Shown: positions 1 to 7,217, counted from the stretch's first letter. The stretch is 9,687 nt of DNA from Anaerotignum sp. (GCA_020024395.1 JAHHTV010000050.1:1-9687), one strand, 5' to 3'. A program made the numbers and translations. The notes: generated by a model not told the origin, from the sequence alone.

Positions 1-188
1 ATTTCAGGGTTTCTTTGTGTAATCAAATTGTCTGCCAGATGTGTTGCATTTTTCAAAACTGCACGAATTTCTTCTGCAGACGCAAAAAACACGGCCTCAG
101 CCGTTTGAAAATGTTTTAATAACAGAAATGCTTTCTGCACATTATGAATGGTCATGCGTGCCAACCACATCAGATAATATTCTTCCAT
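1..188 (-). CDS. dprA: DprA/Smf DNA-processing protein, N-terminal part (runs off the left edge)
   Basis: Translated from the ATG at 188-186, the frame stays open to the window edge and gives about 62 residues. The stretch reads MWLARMTIHN, then a Leu/Lys-rich helix, then AEAVFFASAEEIRAVLKN and a THLADNLI-type helix. This is the pattern of the SAM/HhH-like N-terminal domain of DprA (typical form: a helix ending in LL..FG.AEAV..AS.EEL). DprA loads RecA onto incoming single-stranded DNA during natural transformation; its Rossmann-fold DNA-binding domain would lie beyond the window. The start is well set: a GGAGG site (201-197) lies 8 bases upstream. Its divergent neighbour is comM, and dprA and comM/yifB are commonly adjacent in Clostridia, which supports the call. 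The identification rests on a short N-terminal fragment, so another HhH-domain protein remains possible. Confidence 0.75.
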   Translation of the reverse strand, partial: MEEYYLMWLARMTIHNVQKAFLLLKHFQTAEAVFFASAEEIRAVLKNATHLADNLITQRNPE

Positions 189-228
189 TGCAAATACCTC
201 CAAAACAGTTGCGGCAGTTATGCCATTT

Positions 229-257
229 ACTATAAATGCTTTTGCAGTAAAATTCAA
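229..257 (-). promoter_or_regulatory. Predicted sigma-A promoter of dprA
   Basis: Read on the minus strand, TTGAAT (257-252) is followed by a 17-base spacer and TATAGT (234-229). This matches TTGACA/TATAAT at 4 of 6 and 5 of 6 positions. Transcription would start near 222, about 34 bases ahead of the dprA ATG. The A-rich strand immediately upstream (261-294) could serve as an UP element. Confidence 0.6.
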
Positions 258-260
258 TCA

Positions 261-294
261 TTTTTTTCTCTTTTTGTAATTTTTTTGCATTTTT
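261..294. promoter_or_regulatory. Phased A/T tracts between the divergent dprA and comM promoters
   Basis: Four T runs lie at 261-267, 271-275, 280-286 and 290-294. Their centres (about 264, 273, 283, 292) are 9 to 10 bp apart, close to one helical turn. Runs phased like this are known to bend DNA and, next to a -35 box, to act as UP elements. They sit directly upstream of the predicted dprA -35 box and about 35 bp upstream of the comM -35 box. The position and phasing are seen; the bending and promoter effect are inferred. Confidence 0.45.
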
Positions 295-329
295 ACTACC
301 AGATATACATTCTCAAGTATATTTGCACA

Positions 330-358
330 TTGCACTTTTGTCAAAAAATTGTTATGAT
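330..358 (+). promoter_or_regulatory. Predicted sigma-A promoter of comM
   Basis: TTGCAC (330-335), a 17-base spacer and TATGAT (353-358) form a good sigma-A promoter. Transcription would start near 365, giving a leader of about 33 bases before the comM ATG. A perfect TATAAT at 380-385 is too close to the ribosome site at 387-393 and lacks a -35 partner. Confidence 0.65.
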
Positions 359-386
359 ACTGTCAAAACAAAAACATTGTATAATC

Positions 387-393
387 GAGGTGA
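387..393 (+). promoter_or_regulatory. Ribosome binding site that fixes the comM start
   Basis: GAGGTGA lies 4 bases before the ATG at 398. A longer in-frame opening exists from 323, but that codon lies at the predicted -35 box and has no ribosome site. The homologous protein begins at the ATG at 398 (MLSILNSAAL, the usual start region of the YifB/ComM family). Confidence 0.7.
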
Positions 394-397
394 AACC

Positions 398-1930
398 ATG
401 CTTTCTATATTAAATAGTGCTGCATTGTTTGGCATTGACGCATATCATGTACATGTAGAAGTGGATATCAGCAATGGACTACCTGCTTTTGACATTGTTG
501 GTCTGCCTGACTCTGCTGTCAAAGAATCCAGAGAACGTGTACGCACTGCTATCAAAAATGCAGGTTTTTCATTTCCAGCAAAAAGAATTACCGTCAATCT
601 TGCTCCCGCAGATACCAAAAAAGAAGGAGCTTCTTTTGACCTACCGATTGCTGCTGGTATTTTATGTTGTATGGACATACTGCCTGCCATTGCATTAGAA
701 GAATATTTTATTGCTGGTGAACTTTCTTTAGACGGCTCTGTGCGTTCTGTCAATGGCATACTGCCTATGGTGTATCAAGCCATGCAATATGGGATACAAA
801 AATGCATTGTCCCTTTTGACAATGCAGAAGAAGCGGCATTGGTAAGGGATATGGCAGTATACCCCATACAAAATCTCAAACAAATGGTTTCTCTCTTACA
901 AAATAAAGGAAAGCAACAACCATTTTCTGTTTCTGCGGACTTGTTTTCTGCAAAAACACCAGAACAAGAATATTTAGATTTTGCCCATGTCAAAGGACAA
1001 GAAAATGCAAAACGTGCTTTGGAAATCGCTGCCGCTGGTGGACACAATATTTTGATGATTGGGCCGCCTGGTTCTGGTAAAACCATGCTTGCCAAACGTT
1101 TCCCTTCCATACTGCCTGATTTAACATTTGAAGAAAGCATAGAGCTTACAAAAATATACAGTGTTGCAGGGCTTTTGCAAAGCAAAAACACATTGATACA
1201 ACAACGCCCTTTTCGTTCTCCCCACCATACCATATCAGCATCTGCATTGACGGGTGGCGGCAGAATACCCAAACCAGGTGAGATTTCATTAGCACATCAT
1301 GGGGTATTGTTTTTAGATGAATTGCCAGAATTTCAAAGAACAGCACTGGAAGTCATGCGACAACCTTTGGAAGATGGAAAAGTCACCATTGCTCGTGTTA
1401 GTGGTACATTGACATTCCCATCTGATTTTATATTGGTTGCTGCCATGAACCCTTGCCCATGCGGATATCTTGGCACTGGTGATAAATGCCATTGCACAAA
1501 CCAAGAAATTATAAAATATCAAAATAAAATCAGTGGACCATTGCTTGACCGTATTGATTTGATGGTAGAAATGCCGCCTGTACAATATAGCGATTTGGAA
1601 AATGCCACAGAAGGCGAACATTCTGCACAAATCAAAGAGCGTGTCATGCAGGCACACAAAATACAAACAAAACGGTATCAATCAGAGGGCATTTATTTCA
1701 ATGCACAGCTTGACGTTGCACAAATTGAAAAATATTGTAAACTTGGAAACGCAGAAAAAGAGCTATTGCAAAAAGCATTTGAAAAAATGGATTTGAGTGC
1801 AAGGGCATATCATAAAATATTAAAACTTGCACGCACGGTTGCCGATTTGGACGGTTGCGAAACCATTCATGTGCAACATATTGCAGAAGTATTGCAATAT
1901 CGTTCTTTGGATAGAAATTATATGATATAA
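398..1930 (+). CDS. comM: ComM/YifB family Mg-chelatase-like AAA+ ATPase
   Basis: The 510-residue product has the normal length for the family. ComM is a hexameric helicase that promotes branch migration during natural transformation, so it acts on DNA in the cytoplasm. The N-terminal part (about 1-170) is the Lon-protease-like S5 fold domain, with the hallmark GLPAFDIVGLPDSAVKESRERV (27-48). The AAA+ core follows, with Walker A GPPGSGKT (222-229), Walker B VLFLDE (303-308), the family motif NPCPCG (351-356) with a Cys pair plus Cys364/Cys366 that can bind zinc, and GPLLDRID (380-387). The C-terminal region (about 425-510) is the helical Mg-chelatase-type domain. The gene is intact and divergent from dprA, and the DUF1275 gene 20 bp downstream is probably cotranscribed. 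Family assignment is secure; a role in transformation in this organism is inferred. Confidence 0.95.
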   Translation: MLSILNSAALFGIDAYHVHVEVDISNGLPAFDIVGLPDSAVKESRERVRTAIKNAGFSFPAKRITVNLAPADTKKEGASFDLPIAAGILCCMDILPAIALEEYFIAGELSLDGSVRSVNGILPMVYQAMQYGIQKCIVPFDNAEEAALVRDMAVYPIQNLKQMVSLLQNKGKQQPFSVSADLFSAKTPEQEYLDFAHVKGQENAKRALEIAAAGGHNILMIGPPGSGKTMLAKRFPSILPDLTFEESIELTKIYSVAGLLQSKNTLIQQRPFRSPHHTISASALTGGGRIPKPGEISLAHHGVLFLDELPEFQRTALEVMRQPLEDGKVTIARVSGTLTFPSDFILVAAMNPCPCGYLGTGDKCHCTNQEIIKYQNKISGPLLDRIDLMVEMPPVQYSDLENATEGEHSAQIKERVMQAHKIQTKRYQSEGIYFNAQLDVAQIEKYCKLGNAEKELLQKAFEKMDLSARAYHKILKLARTVADLDGCETIHVQHIAEVLQYRSLDRNYMI

Positions 1931-1950
1931 CAAACAGGGGGTATTCAAAA

Positions 1951-2625
1951 ATGACATTGCATACCAAACAAATGTCAGACTCTTTTCGTATTGGCATATT
2001 GCTTGCAATGGTGGGCGGTTTTTTAGATACATACACCTATCTATGCAGAGGGCAAGTGTTTGCAAATGCCCAAACAGGTAATATTGTTTTGATGGGTATT
2101 CACCTATTCGAAGGAGATTTTCACAAAGCATCTGCCTATTGTATTCCCATATTTGCTTTTATGTTTGGCATTATTTTAGATGAAGGCATCAAACATCATT
2201 TTGAAAACAAAGTATTCCATTGGCGGCAAATGGTATTGTTGATAGAATTATGTACTTTGCTTATTGTTATGTTATTGCCTTTGGGTGGTGGTGATGCACT
2301 TGCAAATGCACTGGTATCTTTCATCTGTTCTTTACAGGTGCAAAGTTTTCGAAAAGTGCATGGCTTGCCTTATGCAAGCACCATGTGTACTGGCAATCTA
2401 CGCAGTGGCACAGACCATTTAGTACATTTTTTTCAAACAAAAGATATCACATTTTTCAAAAAAAGTATGCATTATTATGGCATTATCATTTGTTTTATAT
2501 GTGGTGCAGGATTGGGCGTCATCACAACAAAACGATATGGCAATTTCTCTTTATGGATTTGTTTTATATTACTTTTGCTTGCATTTTGTATGCTTTTTGT
2601 CAAAGAAACAAATGAAACAACATAA
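1951..2625 (+). CDS. DUF1275 (YoaK-type) multipass membrane protein
   Basis: This 224-residue integral membrane protein has about six hydrophobic segments (near 14-30, 60-76, 94-112, 115-131, 174-191 and 200-217). Two motifs identify the DUF1275/YoaK family: GGFLDTYTYLCRGQVFANAQTGN-like residues at 22-44, and a matching second copy in the other half, QSFRKVHGLPYASTMCTGNL (131-150). The paired motifs suggest an internal duplication with a conserved TGN turn in each half. The biochemical function of the family is not established; a transporter-like role is often assumed but unproven. The start is set by AGGGGG (1936-1941), 9 bases upstream of the ATG. It follows comM by 20 bp, with no terminator between, and is closed by the hairpin at 2633-2670. 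Confidence 0.88.
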   Translation: MTLHTKQMSDSFRIGILLAMVGGFLDTYTYLCRGQVFANAQTGNIVLMGIHLFEGDFHKASAYCIPIFAFMFGIILDEGIKHHFENKVFHWRQMVLLIELCTLLIVMLLPLGGGDALANALVSFICSLQVQSFRKVHGLPYASTMCTGNLRSGTDHLVHFFQTKDITFFKKSMHYYGIIICFICGAGLGVITTKRYGNFSLWICFILLLLAFCMLFVKETNETT

Positions 2626-2632
2626 TCACATC

Positions 2633-2670
2633 AAAAAAATCCGTCGTTATCACAACGACGGATTTTTTTT
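2633..2670. terminator. Bidirectional intrinsic terminator between convergent units
   Basis: The stem ATCCGTCGTT (2639-2648) pairs perfectly with AACGACGGAT (2654-2663) around a 5-base loop. It is followed on the plus strand by an eight-T run (2663-2670). The run of seven A just before the stem (2633-2639) gives the T tract for minus-strand transcripts. It therefore ends both the comM-DUF1275 unit and the long leftward operon. The minus-strand stop codon (2671-2669) overlaps its right edge by two bases. Confidence 0.93.
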
Positions 2671-5344
2671 AATCCAATTCTGCTTCCAAAAACAATTCCG
2701 TTATTTTCTGTTTATTTTGGCATACTTCCTGAAATTCTGTAATAAATTGTCTAAGTGCTTTTGGGTCTTTTGCATATGCACAAAATGTATCTGCTTCTGG
2801 GTCAAATGCAATACAATGCTCTAATTCTTTGCAGCATTCTTCTAAAAATACAGTTGCTAAGCTTGTCCAATCATATCCATTGCCTTCAAAGCCTTCTTCT
2901 GCACGCAAATCAAACACATCTTGTAAATAATTTCCAACAGACAAGCAAACAGAATAGCTATCTTTTCCTTCTGCCCAGAAAAACGGTTGTATTTCTTCTT
3001 TGAATTTTTCCATATCTGCAAAAATAGGCATATCTTTTGTGTACTGTTCTTTCATCTGTATTTCCTCCAATACTTTTTCTTTACAAGCAGCTAACAACAC
3101 TTGTATCTCATTGTTTTCATTGTCCAATTTTTCCGCTTCTTGTGCCGCTTCCAATGCTGTTTCATAATGTTTGCTGTGATACAATGCAAATGCAACACGA
3201 TAAGCCCACATAGGGTCTTTTTTGCCCATAACATATGTCAGTTGTAAAATCTGCAATGCTTCTTGATATTTACCAAGATTGTTTTTTGCTCTTGCCAAAT
3301 AACACAACATATCATAATTTTGTTCTGTGATGGGCATTTCTTCAATCAAACGTTCAATTTCTGCATGGTCATTTTGATGATGCAAACGATTGATTTTCTT
3401 TTCTATAAATTTTTCTGTTGGCTGCAACAGTTGTGTAAAAAATGCGATTGTTTTTTCGCATACTTCACAAAATCCGATTGCATCTTCATCATTTGGACTT
3501 AATCGCAAAACCTCTTGAAATGCTGCATATGCTTGTTTTTTATATTCCAGCTGTTCTTCAATAGTACCATCTTTGTAATAATACGCATACCCTATGCGAT
3601 AATACCACAATTCGTCATTTCTGCCCATTTGTTTGACGGACTCCAAATATTTGATTGCATCATCATATCGTTCCAAATTATTGAATGCTCTTGCTAATTG
3701 ACAAGTTAAATCATAATTCAATTCTTTGGGCGGCAATGATATCAATTTTTCAACAATATTTTCATACTGTCCAGACACATGCCAATAATGCAAATTTTCT
3801 GCCAAAGATGGTGCCGACATATCCTGACACGCATTTTCTCTTTGTATATCTACAACATGAGAAATCCCAATTTCCCCCATTTTATCCAACAATTCTTCTG
3901 CACCATGATTGATTTTATAAGACAATTCATTATCATATAATGGTATCAACTGATAAAAATTCACATCATCACCATTTGGCAGCACGCAAACCTGTGCTTC
4001 ATTGCCCAGTGCTTGTGGAGAAAGCAATATACTGCTTGTGAATGCTGTATTTTCTGCATATGGCATACCATTTGATATTGTGTGTCCCCAGCCAAACCAT
4101 GTTTGCTCCATTTTTGGCAGTCTTGCAATGGTTTTCAAACAACGAATGGGCCAATACCAATTTTCATCATCAGAATTTATTTTCCAATCAGGCGGCAAAC
4201 AAATCGCAATTTCTGCCCGTTCCAATTTGCTTTCTTTCAATTCTTTTGGTACATGCATCACATATGCCCCCATACCCATTGTAACCAAAGTATAATAATT
4301 TCGTTGTGCAGAAGGTGGTACAACACAAATATCAATATGCAAATCTGGAGAAACCAACTCATGCAAAACATATTCAAATTCTCCAAAATATTTTGTAATA
4401 TGCTTTTCCACACATTCCATTTCTTCTTCTGTATAATAATCGCTCATATTGTCCATTTCCTCTCGTTCTTTTTTACACATTTCCAAAAACATATGACAAT
4501 CTTCTGCTATACTTTGTGGTGGATTTAATTTCAGGCTTTTTGAAAATGCTTTTTCTGCTTTTTCATATTCTCCACTATAATACAATGCAAATCCCATTCT
4601 GTATTGCCATTTTGGTGTATTTTCGCCATTTTTTTTGATTTTTTGCAAAATTGCAATGGCTTTTTCATATTGTTGTGTATTATTGTATGCCACAGCCAAC
4701 TGCCCCAATATTTCATCATCTTGTTTTTCTTTTGGGAACGCCATAATGGCATTGACAATTTTTTGATGTTCTCTTGTATCATACCATTTTTCAATTTTTT
4801 CTAATAACTCTTGTTTTGACCATGTTGCAGTATCCATATCATCTGCATCTTGTTTGGCAATCCATGGCAGTATTGCTGTATCAAAACCACCAATTTCTAC
4901 AACACGCATACCACATAACATCGCACCAAATGCATGTTCACAATCCCAACTACAATGCAATCCAATGCCAATATAGGGATTTCCGTTTTTTTCTAAATTA
5001 TAAATTTGTATAAATGTGGGGGTTGTATATTGGTAAAAATCTGCTGGTTTTTCTATATGCGGCATATCTTGTTCATATATTTCTAAATATGCATCATATT
5101 CTGCAAACAATTTTTCAAATATCACATCTATCAAGCCCATAAAATTTTCGATTACCATATCATATGCTTTTTTCTGTGTTTGAGAAAATGCTTGTAATAT
5201 TTCTGTTGCCTCTACATCAAAAGAAAGTGTGACATCTTCCAATTCAGGAAATAACCGTTCCCATTCCTCCAACAAAATAGACTGCTCACAAACGCCTTCT
5301 TCTATTTCAAAATCAGCAATTTGTAATTTTTCACTTGGTCGCAT
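2669..5344 (-). CDS. Multidomain polyimmunity protein: DUF6985-like, TPR, SUFU, TPR, TPR, Imm51
   Basis: This soluble 891-residue protein has no signal peptide or membrane segment. In order: residues 1-165 end in IGIGLHCSWDCEHAFGAML (126-144) and VVEIGG, resembling DUF6985-type domains; 171-297 is a TPR block; 300-500 is a SUFU domain with HIDICVVPP (336-344), YYTLVTMGMG (350-359) and ERAEIAICLPPDW (375-387); 514-634 and 646-756 are two more TPR blocks; and 769-891 matches Imm51, with YSVCLSVGNYL (797-807), GFEGNGYDW (818-826) and a family-like end AELD. SUFU and Imm51 are known or predicted immunity domains of polymorphic toxin systems, binding and neutralising cognate toxins. The fusion therefore looks like several antidotes on one chain joined by TPR connectors; toxin binding is inferred. 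It is the last gene of the leftward operon, 15 bp after the DUF4253 gene. The ATG at 5344 is preferred over the TTG one codon upstream because GGGAG (5356-5352) lies 7 bases before it. Confidence 0.9.
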   Translation of the reverse strand: MRPSEKLQIADFEIEEGVCEQSILLEEWERLFPELEDVTLSFDVEATEILQAFSQTQKKAYDMVIENFMGLIDVIFEKLFAEYDAYLEIYEQDMPHIEKPADFYQYTTPTFIQIYNLEKNGNPYIGIGLHCSWDCEHAFGAMLCGMRVVEIGGFDTAILPWIAKQDADDMDTATWSKQELLEKIEKWYDTREHQKIVNAIMAFPKEKQDDEILGQLAVAYNNTQQYEKAIAILQKIKKNGENTPKWQYRMGFALYYSGEYEKAEKAFSKSLKLNPPQSIAEDCHMFLEMCKKEREEMDNMSDYYTEEEMECVEKHITKYFGEFEYVLHELVSPDLHIDICVVPPSAQRNYYTLVTMGMGAYVMHVPKELKESKLERAEIAICLPPDWKINSDDENWYWPIRCLKTIARLPKMEQTWFGWGHTISNGMPYAENTAFTSSILLSPQALGNEAQVCVLPNGDDVNFYQLIPLYDNELSYKINHGAEELLDKMGEIGISHVVDIQRENACQDMSAPSLAENLHYWHVSGQYENIVEKLISLPPKELNYDLTCQLARAFNNLERYDDAIKYLESVKQMGRNDELWYYRIGYAYYYKDGTIEEQLEYKKQAYAAFQEVLRLSPNDEDAIGFCEVCEKTIAFFTQLLQPTEKFIEKKINRLHHQNDHAEIERLIEEMPITEQNYDMLCYLARAKNNLGKYQEALQILQLTYVMGKKDPMWAYRVAFALYHSKHYETALEAAQEAEKLDNENNEIQVLLAACKEKVLEEIQMKEQYTKDMPIFADMEKFKEEIQPFFWAEGKDSYSVCLSVGNYLQDVFDLRAEEGFEGNGYDWTSLATVFLEECCKELEHCIAFDPEADTFCAYAKDPKALRQFITEFQEVCQNKQKITELFLEAELD
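3077..3409 (-). repeat. TPR block 3 of the polyimmunity protein
   Basis: This encodes residues about 646-756, immediately before the Imm51 domain. AKNNLGKYQEALQILQ begins near 686 and WAYRVAFALYH at 713, again with the same spacing. It follows block 2 with almost no linker, as if a domain once between them were lost or never inserted. Confidence 0.75.
3443..3805 (-). repeat. TPR block 2 of the polyimmunity protein
   Basis: This encodes residues about 514-634, directly after the SUFU domain. AFNNLERYDDAIKYLE begins near 553 and WYYRIGYAYYY at 580. The spacing between these strings equals that in block 1. A short insertion (KDGTIEEQLEYKK) interrupts its final repeat. Confidence 0.75.
4454..4834 (-). 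repeat. TPR block 1 of the polyimmunity protein
   Basis: This encodes residues about 171-297. The diagnostic strings are AYNNTQQYEKAIAIL, starting near 219, and WQYRMGFALYYSGEY, starting at 246. The NN pair is followed by the W-x-Y-R string at the same distance as in the two other blocks. Confidence 0.75.
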
Positions 5345-5351
5345 CAAACCA

Positions 5352-5356
5352 CTCCC
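5352..5356 (-). promoter_or_regulatory. Ribosome binding site that fixes the start of the polyimmunity gene
   Basis: Minus-strand GGGAG (5356-5352) is 7 bases from the ATG at 5344 but only 4 bases from the in-frame TTG at 5347. The ATG is therefore the likelier start. It lies in the 15-bp gap after the upstream stop codon. Confidence 0.6.
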
Positions 5357-5359
5357 TTT

Positions 5360-6121
5360 TTAATCCCACCAAAAATACCAAACGGTTGATGTTGCCAAGC
5401 AATCTGCCAGCCAGCCAACAGTACCATCGCCACCAGATTGTTCTACAATATCACAACAAAATAGATACTGTTCCAATGCCAATTCTTTTGCACACGCCAC
5501 ACCCACAGGTGTTTTGACATAACATTCCAACTGGTCACTGGTAATGACTGCTGGTATTGCACCATATGTTTCATACCAATGTTTACACACTGCCATCAAA
5601 GCCTCTGTATTGGGGCACTCATTCCAATTACCAAAAGGCACATAAGCAAATACTTCCCATGGATTTTTCACAGGAATTTTAGCCAAAATCAAAGGATATG
5701 TTTCTTGGTCTTCATAATTCCAATATGATAGAAAACGGTCTAATGTTTCTCCATTTTCGACTTCTCCCATCACTTCTTCAAAATCCATATTTTCTTCTTC
5801 ATATAATTCTTTTCTCTCTGCTAATTTTGTTTCAAAAAACATCTTTTTTGCATCAGGCAATTTTGCTGTCAACATCTGTTTACGATATGCCGCAATCACT
5901 TCTTTGTCTTGTTGCCAATCTTCCAATCCTGCATTGATGTACACCATATCTAATAAATTATCATCTACCCTTATCAACACTGGCACATATCCTTTTGTTT
6001 TACCTTCTTCTAATGCGTTTTTGTATGCCTCCCAAATCTGTGTATCATCTTCCATTTCTTCCAAATATTCGCAAGGACAATCCAAATATGCTATCATTGC
6101 TTGTACCATTTCTTTTTCCAT
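5360..6121 (-). CDS. DUF4253 domain protein, candidate immunity protein
   Basis: The 253-residue protein carries a C-terminal DUF4253 domain (about 150-253). Conserved strings are YVPFGNWNECP (160-170), HWYETYGAIPAVI (181-193), EQYLFCCDIVEQ (217-228) and the terminal VWYFWWD (247-253), which is the typical ending of this family. The N-terminal half, with YLDCPCEYL and YKNALEEGKTKGYVPVLIRVDD (33-54), also fits the usual layout of these proteins. The central part (about 95-125) is charged and helical. The function is unknown. DUF4253 genes occur beside SUFU and SMI1-type immunity genes, so an immunity role is inferred from context. AGGAGAG (6135-6129) precedes the ATG by 7 bases. The gap to the upstream stop is 15 bp, as is the gap to the downstream gene. 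Confidence 0.88.
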   Translation of the reverse strand: MEKEMVQAMIAYLDCPCEYLEEMEDDTQIWEAYKNALEEGKTKGYVPVLIRVDDNLLDMVYINAGLEDWQQDKEVIAAYRKQMLTAKLPDAKKMFFETKLAERKELYEEENMDFEEVMGEVENGETLDRFLSYWNYEDQETYPLILAKIPVKNPWEVFAYVPFGNWNECPNTEALMAVCKHWYETYGAIPAVITSDQLECYVKTPVGVACAKELALEQYLFCCDIVEQSGGDGTVGWLADCLATSTVWYFWWD

Positions 6122-6136
6122 TGTAATTCTCTCCTT

Positions 6137-7198
6137 TTATGTTTGTTGATGGTGCATTGCTGCCACATGACAATGTTTACAAATGTGTATATATAATGTT
6201 CCTTCTGCCATACCATCTTCTAATGTATCCCATTGTATCTGTGCCAAATATGTCATAGGCTTGCCACAATCGGGGCATTCTGGATAATAAAAATCATCCA
6301 ACCAATTTGCAAAACCGCCTATGGTATTCTCATATTCTGAAAAAGCACCATAAAACACAGATTTTGGTTTTGCCACAACGCCATAAGTATTATTTGTCAA
6401 ATTTGCATATTCTTCTGGCTCAAATGCAAAGTTATCTCCTTCTGCATTTGGTATTGGTTCGCTTTCTCCTTGCAATGTAAATCTACTATATGCTGGCCAT
6501 TGATATGCCACACAACTTGGACAACAGGTTGCCGTAATGATACCATCCACACCTAAAAAACGCAGACTTTGTTCTTTTCCGTCCAAAACCAATATATCTA
6601 CATATTTTCCACCACAATGTGGACACATATCTTCTCTTGCTTTTGCAATCTGCCCTGCTTTTTTATTACCGCCTTTTTCCATACAAATACAATTTTCAAA
6701 AAACAATATCTGCCGATTACCTGCTTTGTCAAATGTCCAACCACCATATTGTGCATATACAGATGGTGGTACATAAAGCTCTTTTTGCCATTGTTTTGGA
6801 TTTTGTTCTAATTTTTGCAATGCTTGTAACGACTTTTCACCCCCACACATTGCCAAACAACATAACAAATCTGCTCCTTCATGGGCTTCTTCTACCTGCT
6901 CCAATGCCGTTATCAATGCATTTTCCACTGCTTCTGATGCATGATAAAACACTTCTGGCATATCATAAACTTTTTGTTTGATTGCTGCATTTGCCATTTT
7001 TTCCATATCTAAAAGCCCCAGTTGCAAACCCATACGGCATTGTGTATATGCTGGTTTTTTGTAATTTCCTATATCCTGCAAATGTTCTAATAGTTCTTGT
7101 TGGTTTAATACAAATGTTTCTTCTTCTGTTTTTTCTTCACATTCCCGACAAATGCCATCCTTGTACATTTCTTTACCGCATTTTTTGCAATGATACAT
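6137..7198 (-). CDS. Cysteine-rich zinc-ribbon protein with DUF1963/YwqG-like C-terminus
   Basis: The 353-residue protein starts with a zinc ribbon, CKKCGKE...CREC (Cys4, 7, 17, 20). Residues 30-135 are helical. More Cys pairs follow: CPHCGG (192-197), CCPSC (225-229), CPDCGK (308-313) and CKHC (340-343), so up to five metal knuckles are possible. The C-terminal part, with NTIGGFANWLDDFYYPECPDC (291-311), MTYLAQIQ (315-322) and GTLYIHICKHC (333-343), resembles the end of DUF1963/YwqG-type proteins, where an IGG.P.W...CP.C...M.FL.Q motif is usual. That family includes predicted immunity proteins. A strong AAGGAGGA site (7210-7203) precedes the ATG. The DUF4253 gene follows 15 bp after its stop codon. 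The family call is moderate; the function is unknown. Confidence 0.85.
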   Translation of the reverse strand: MYHCKKCGKEMYKDGICRECEEKTEEETFVLNQQELLEHLQDIGNYKKPAYTQCRMGLQLGLLDMEKMANAAIKQKVYDMPEVFYHASEAVENALITALEQVEEAHEGADLLCCLAMCGGEKSLQALQKLEQNPKQWQKELYVPPSVYAQYGGWTFDKAGNRQILFFENCICMEKGGNKKAGQIAKAREDMCPHCGGKYVDILVLDGKEQSLRFLGVDGIITATCCPSCVAYQWPAYSRFTLQGESEPIPNAEGDNFAFEPEEYANLTNNTYGVVAKPKSVFYGAFSEYENTIGGFANWLDDFYYPECPDCGKPMTYLAQIQWDTLEDGMAEGTLYIHICKHCHVAAMHHQQT

Positions 7199-7217
7199 AA
7201 AATCCTCCTTTTTTCAA

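Noticed and set aside
212..223. Short palindrome GGCAGTTATGCC in the dprA leader
   Set aside because: The stem is only 4 bp with a 4-base loop, too weak to call an operator or a structured RNA without comparative support.
226..251. TTTACT...AGTAAA inverted repeat over the dprA promoter
   Set aside because: It is a 6-bp AT-rich match with a 14-base gap, expected by chance in such AT-rich DNA.
380..385. Perfect TATAAT just before comM
   Set aside because: It abuts the ribosome site, lacks a -35 partner at 16-18 bases, and would leave almost no leader; the 330-358 promoter fits better.
323..397. Upstream extension of comM (25 extra codons)
   Set aside because: It overlaps the predicted comM promoter, has no ribosome site, and the added residues do not resemble the family; the ATG at 398 has GAGGTGA at good distance.
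445..1681. Minus-strand open frames opposite comM
   Set aside because: They are antisense shadows of a clearly conserved ComM reading frame.
4002..4528. Overlapping plus-strand open frames of about 80-150 codons
   Set aside because: They lie opposite the SUFU and TPR coding region, are rich in Phe, His, Cys and Ile as expected of antisense frames, and have no convincing ribosome sites.
3443..4834. Recurring similar DNA in the TPR regions as a mobile or CRISPR-like repeat
   Set aside because: The similarity follows the protein repeats, the copies have diverged at DNA level, and there is no constant repeat-spacer pattern.
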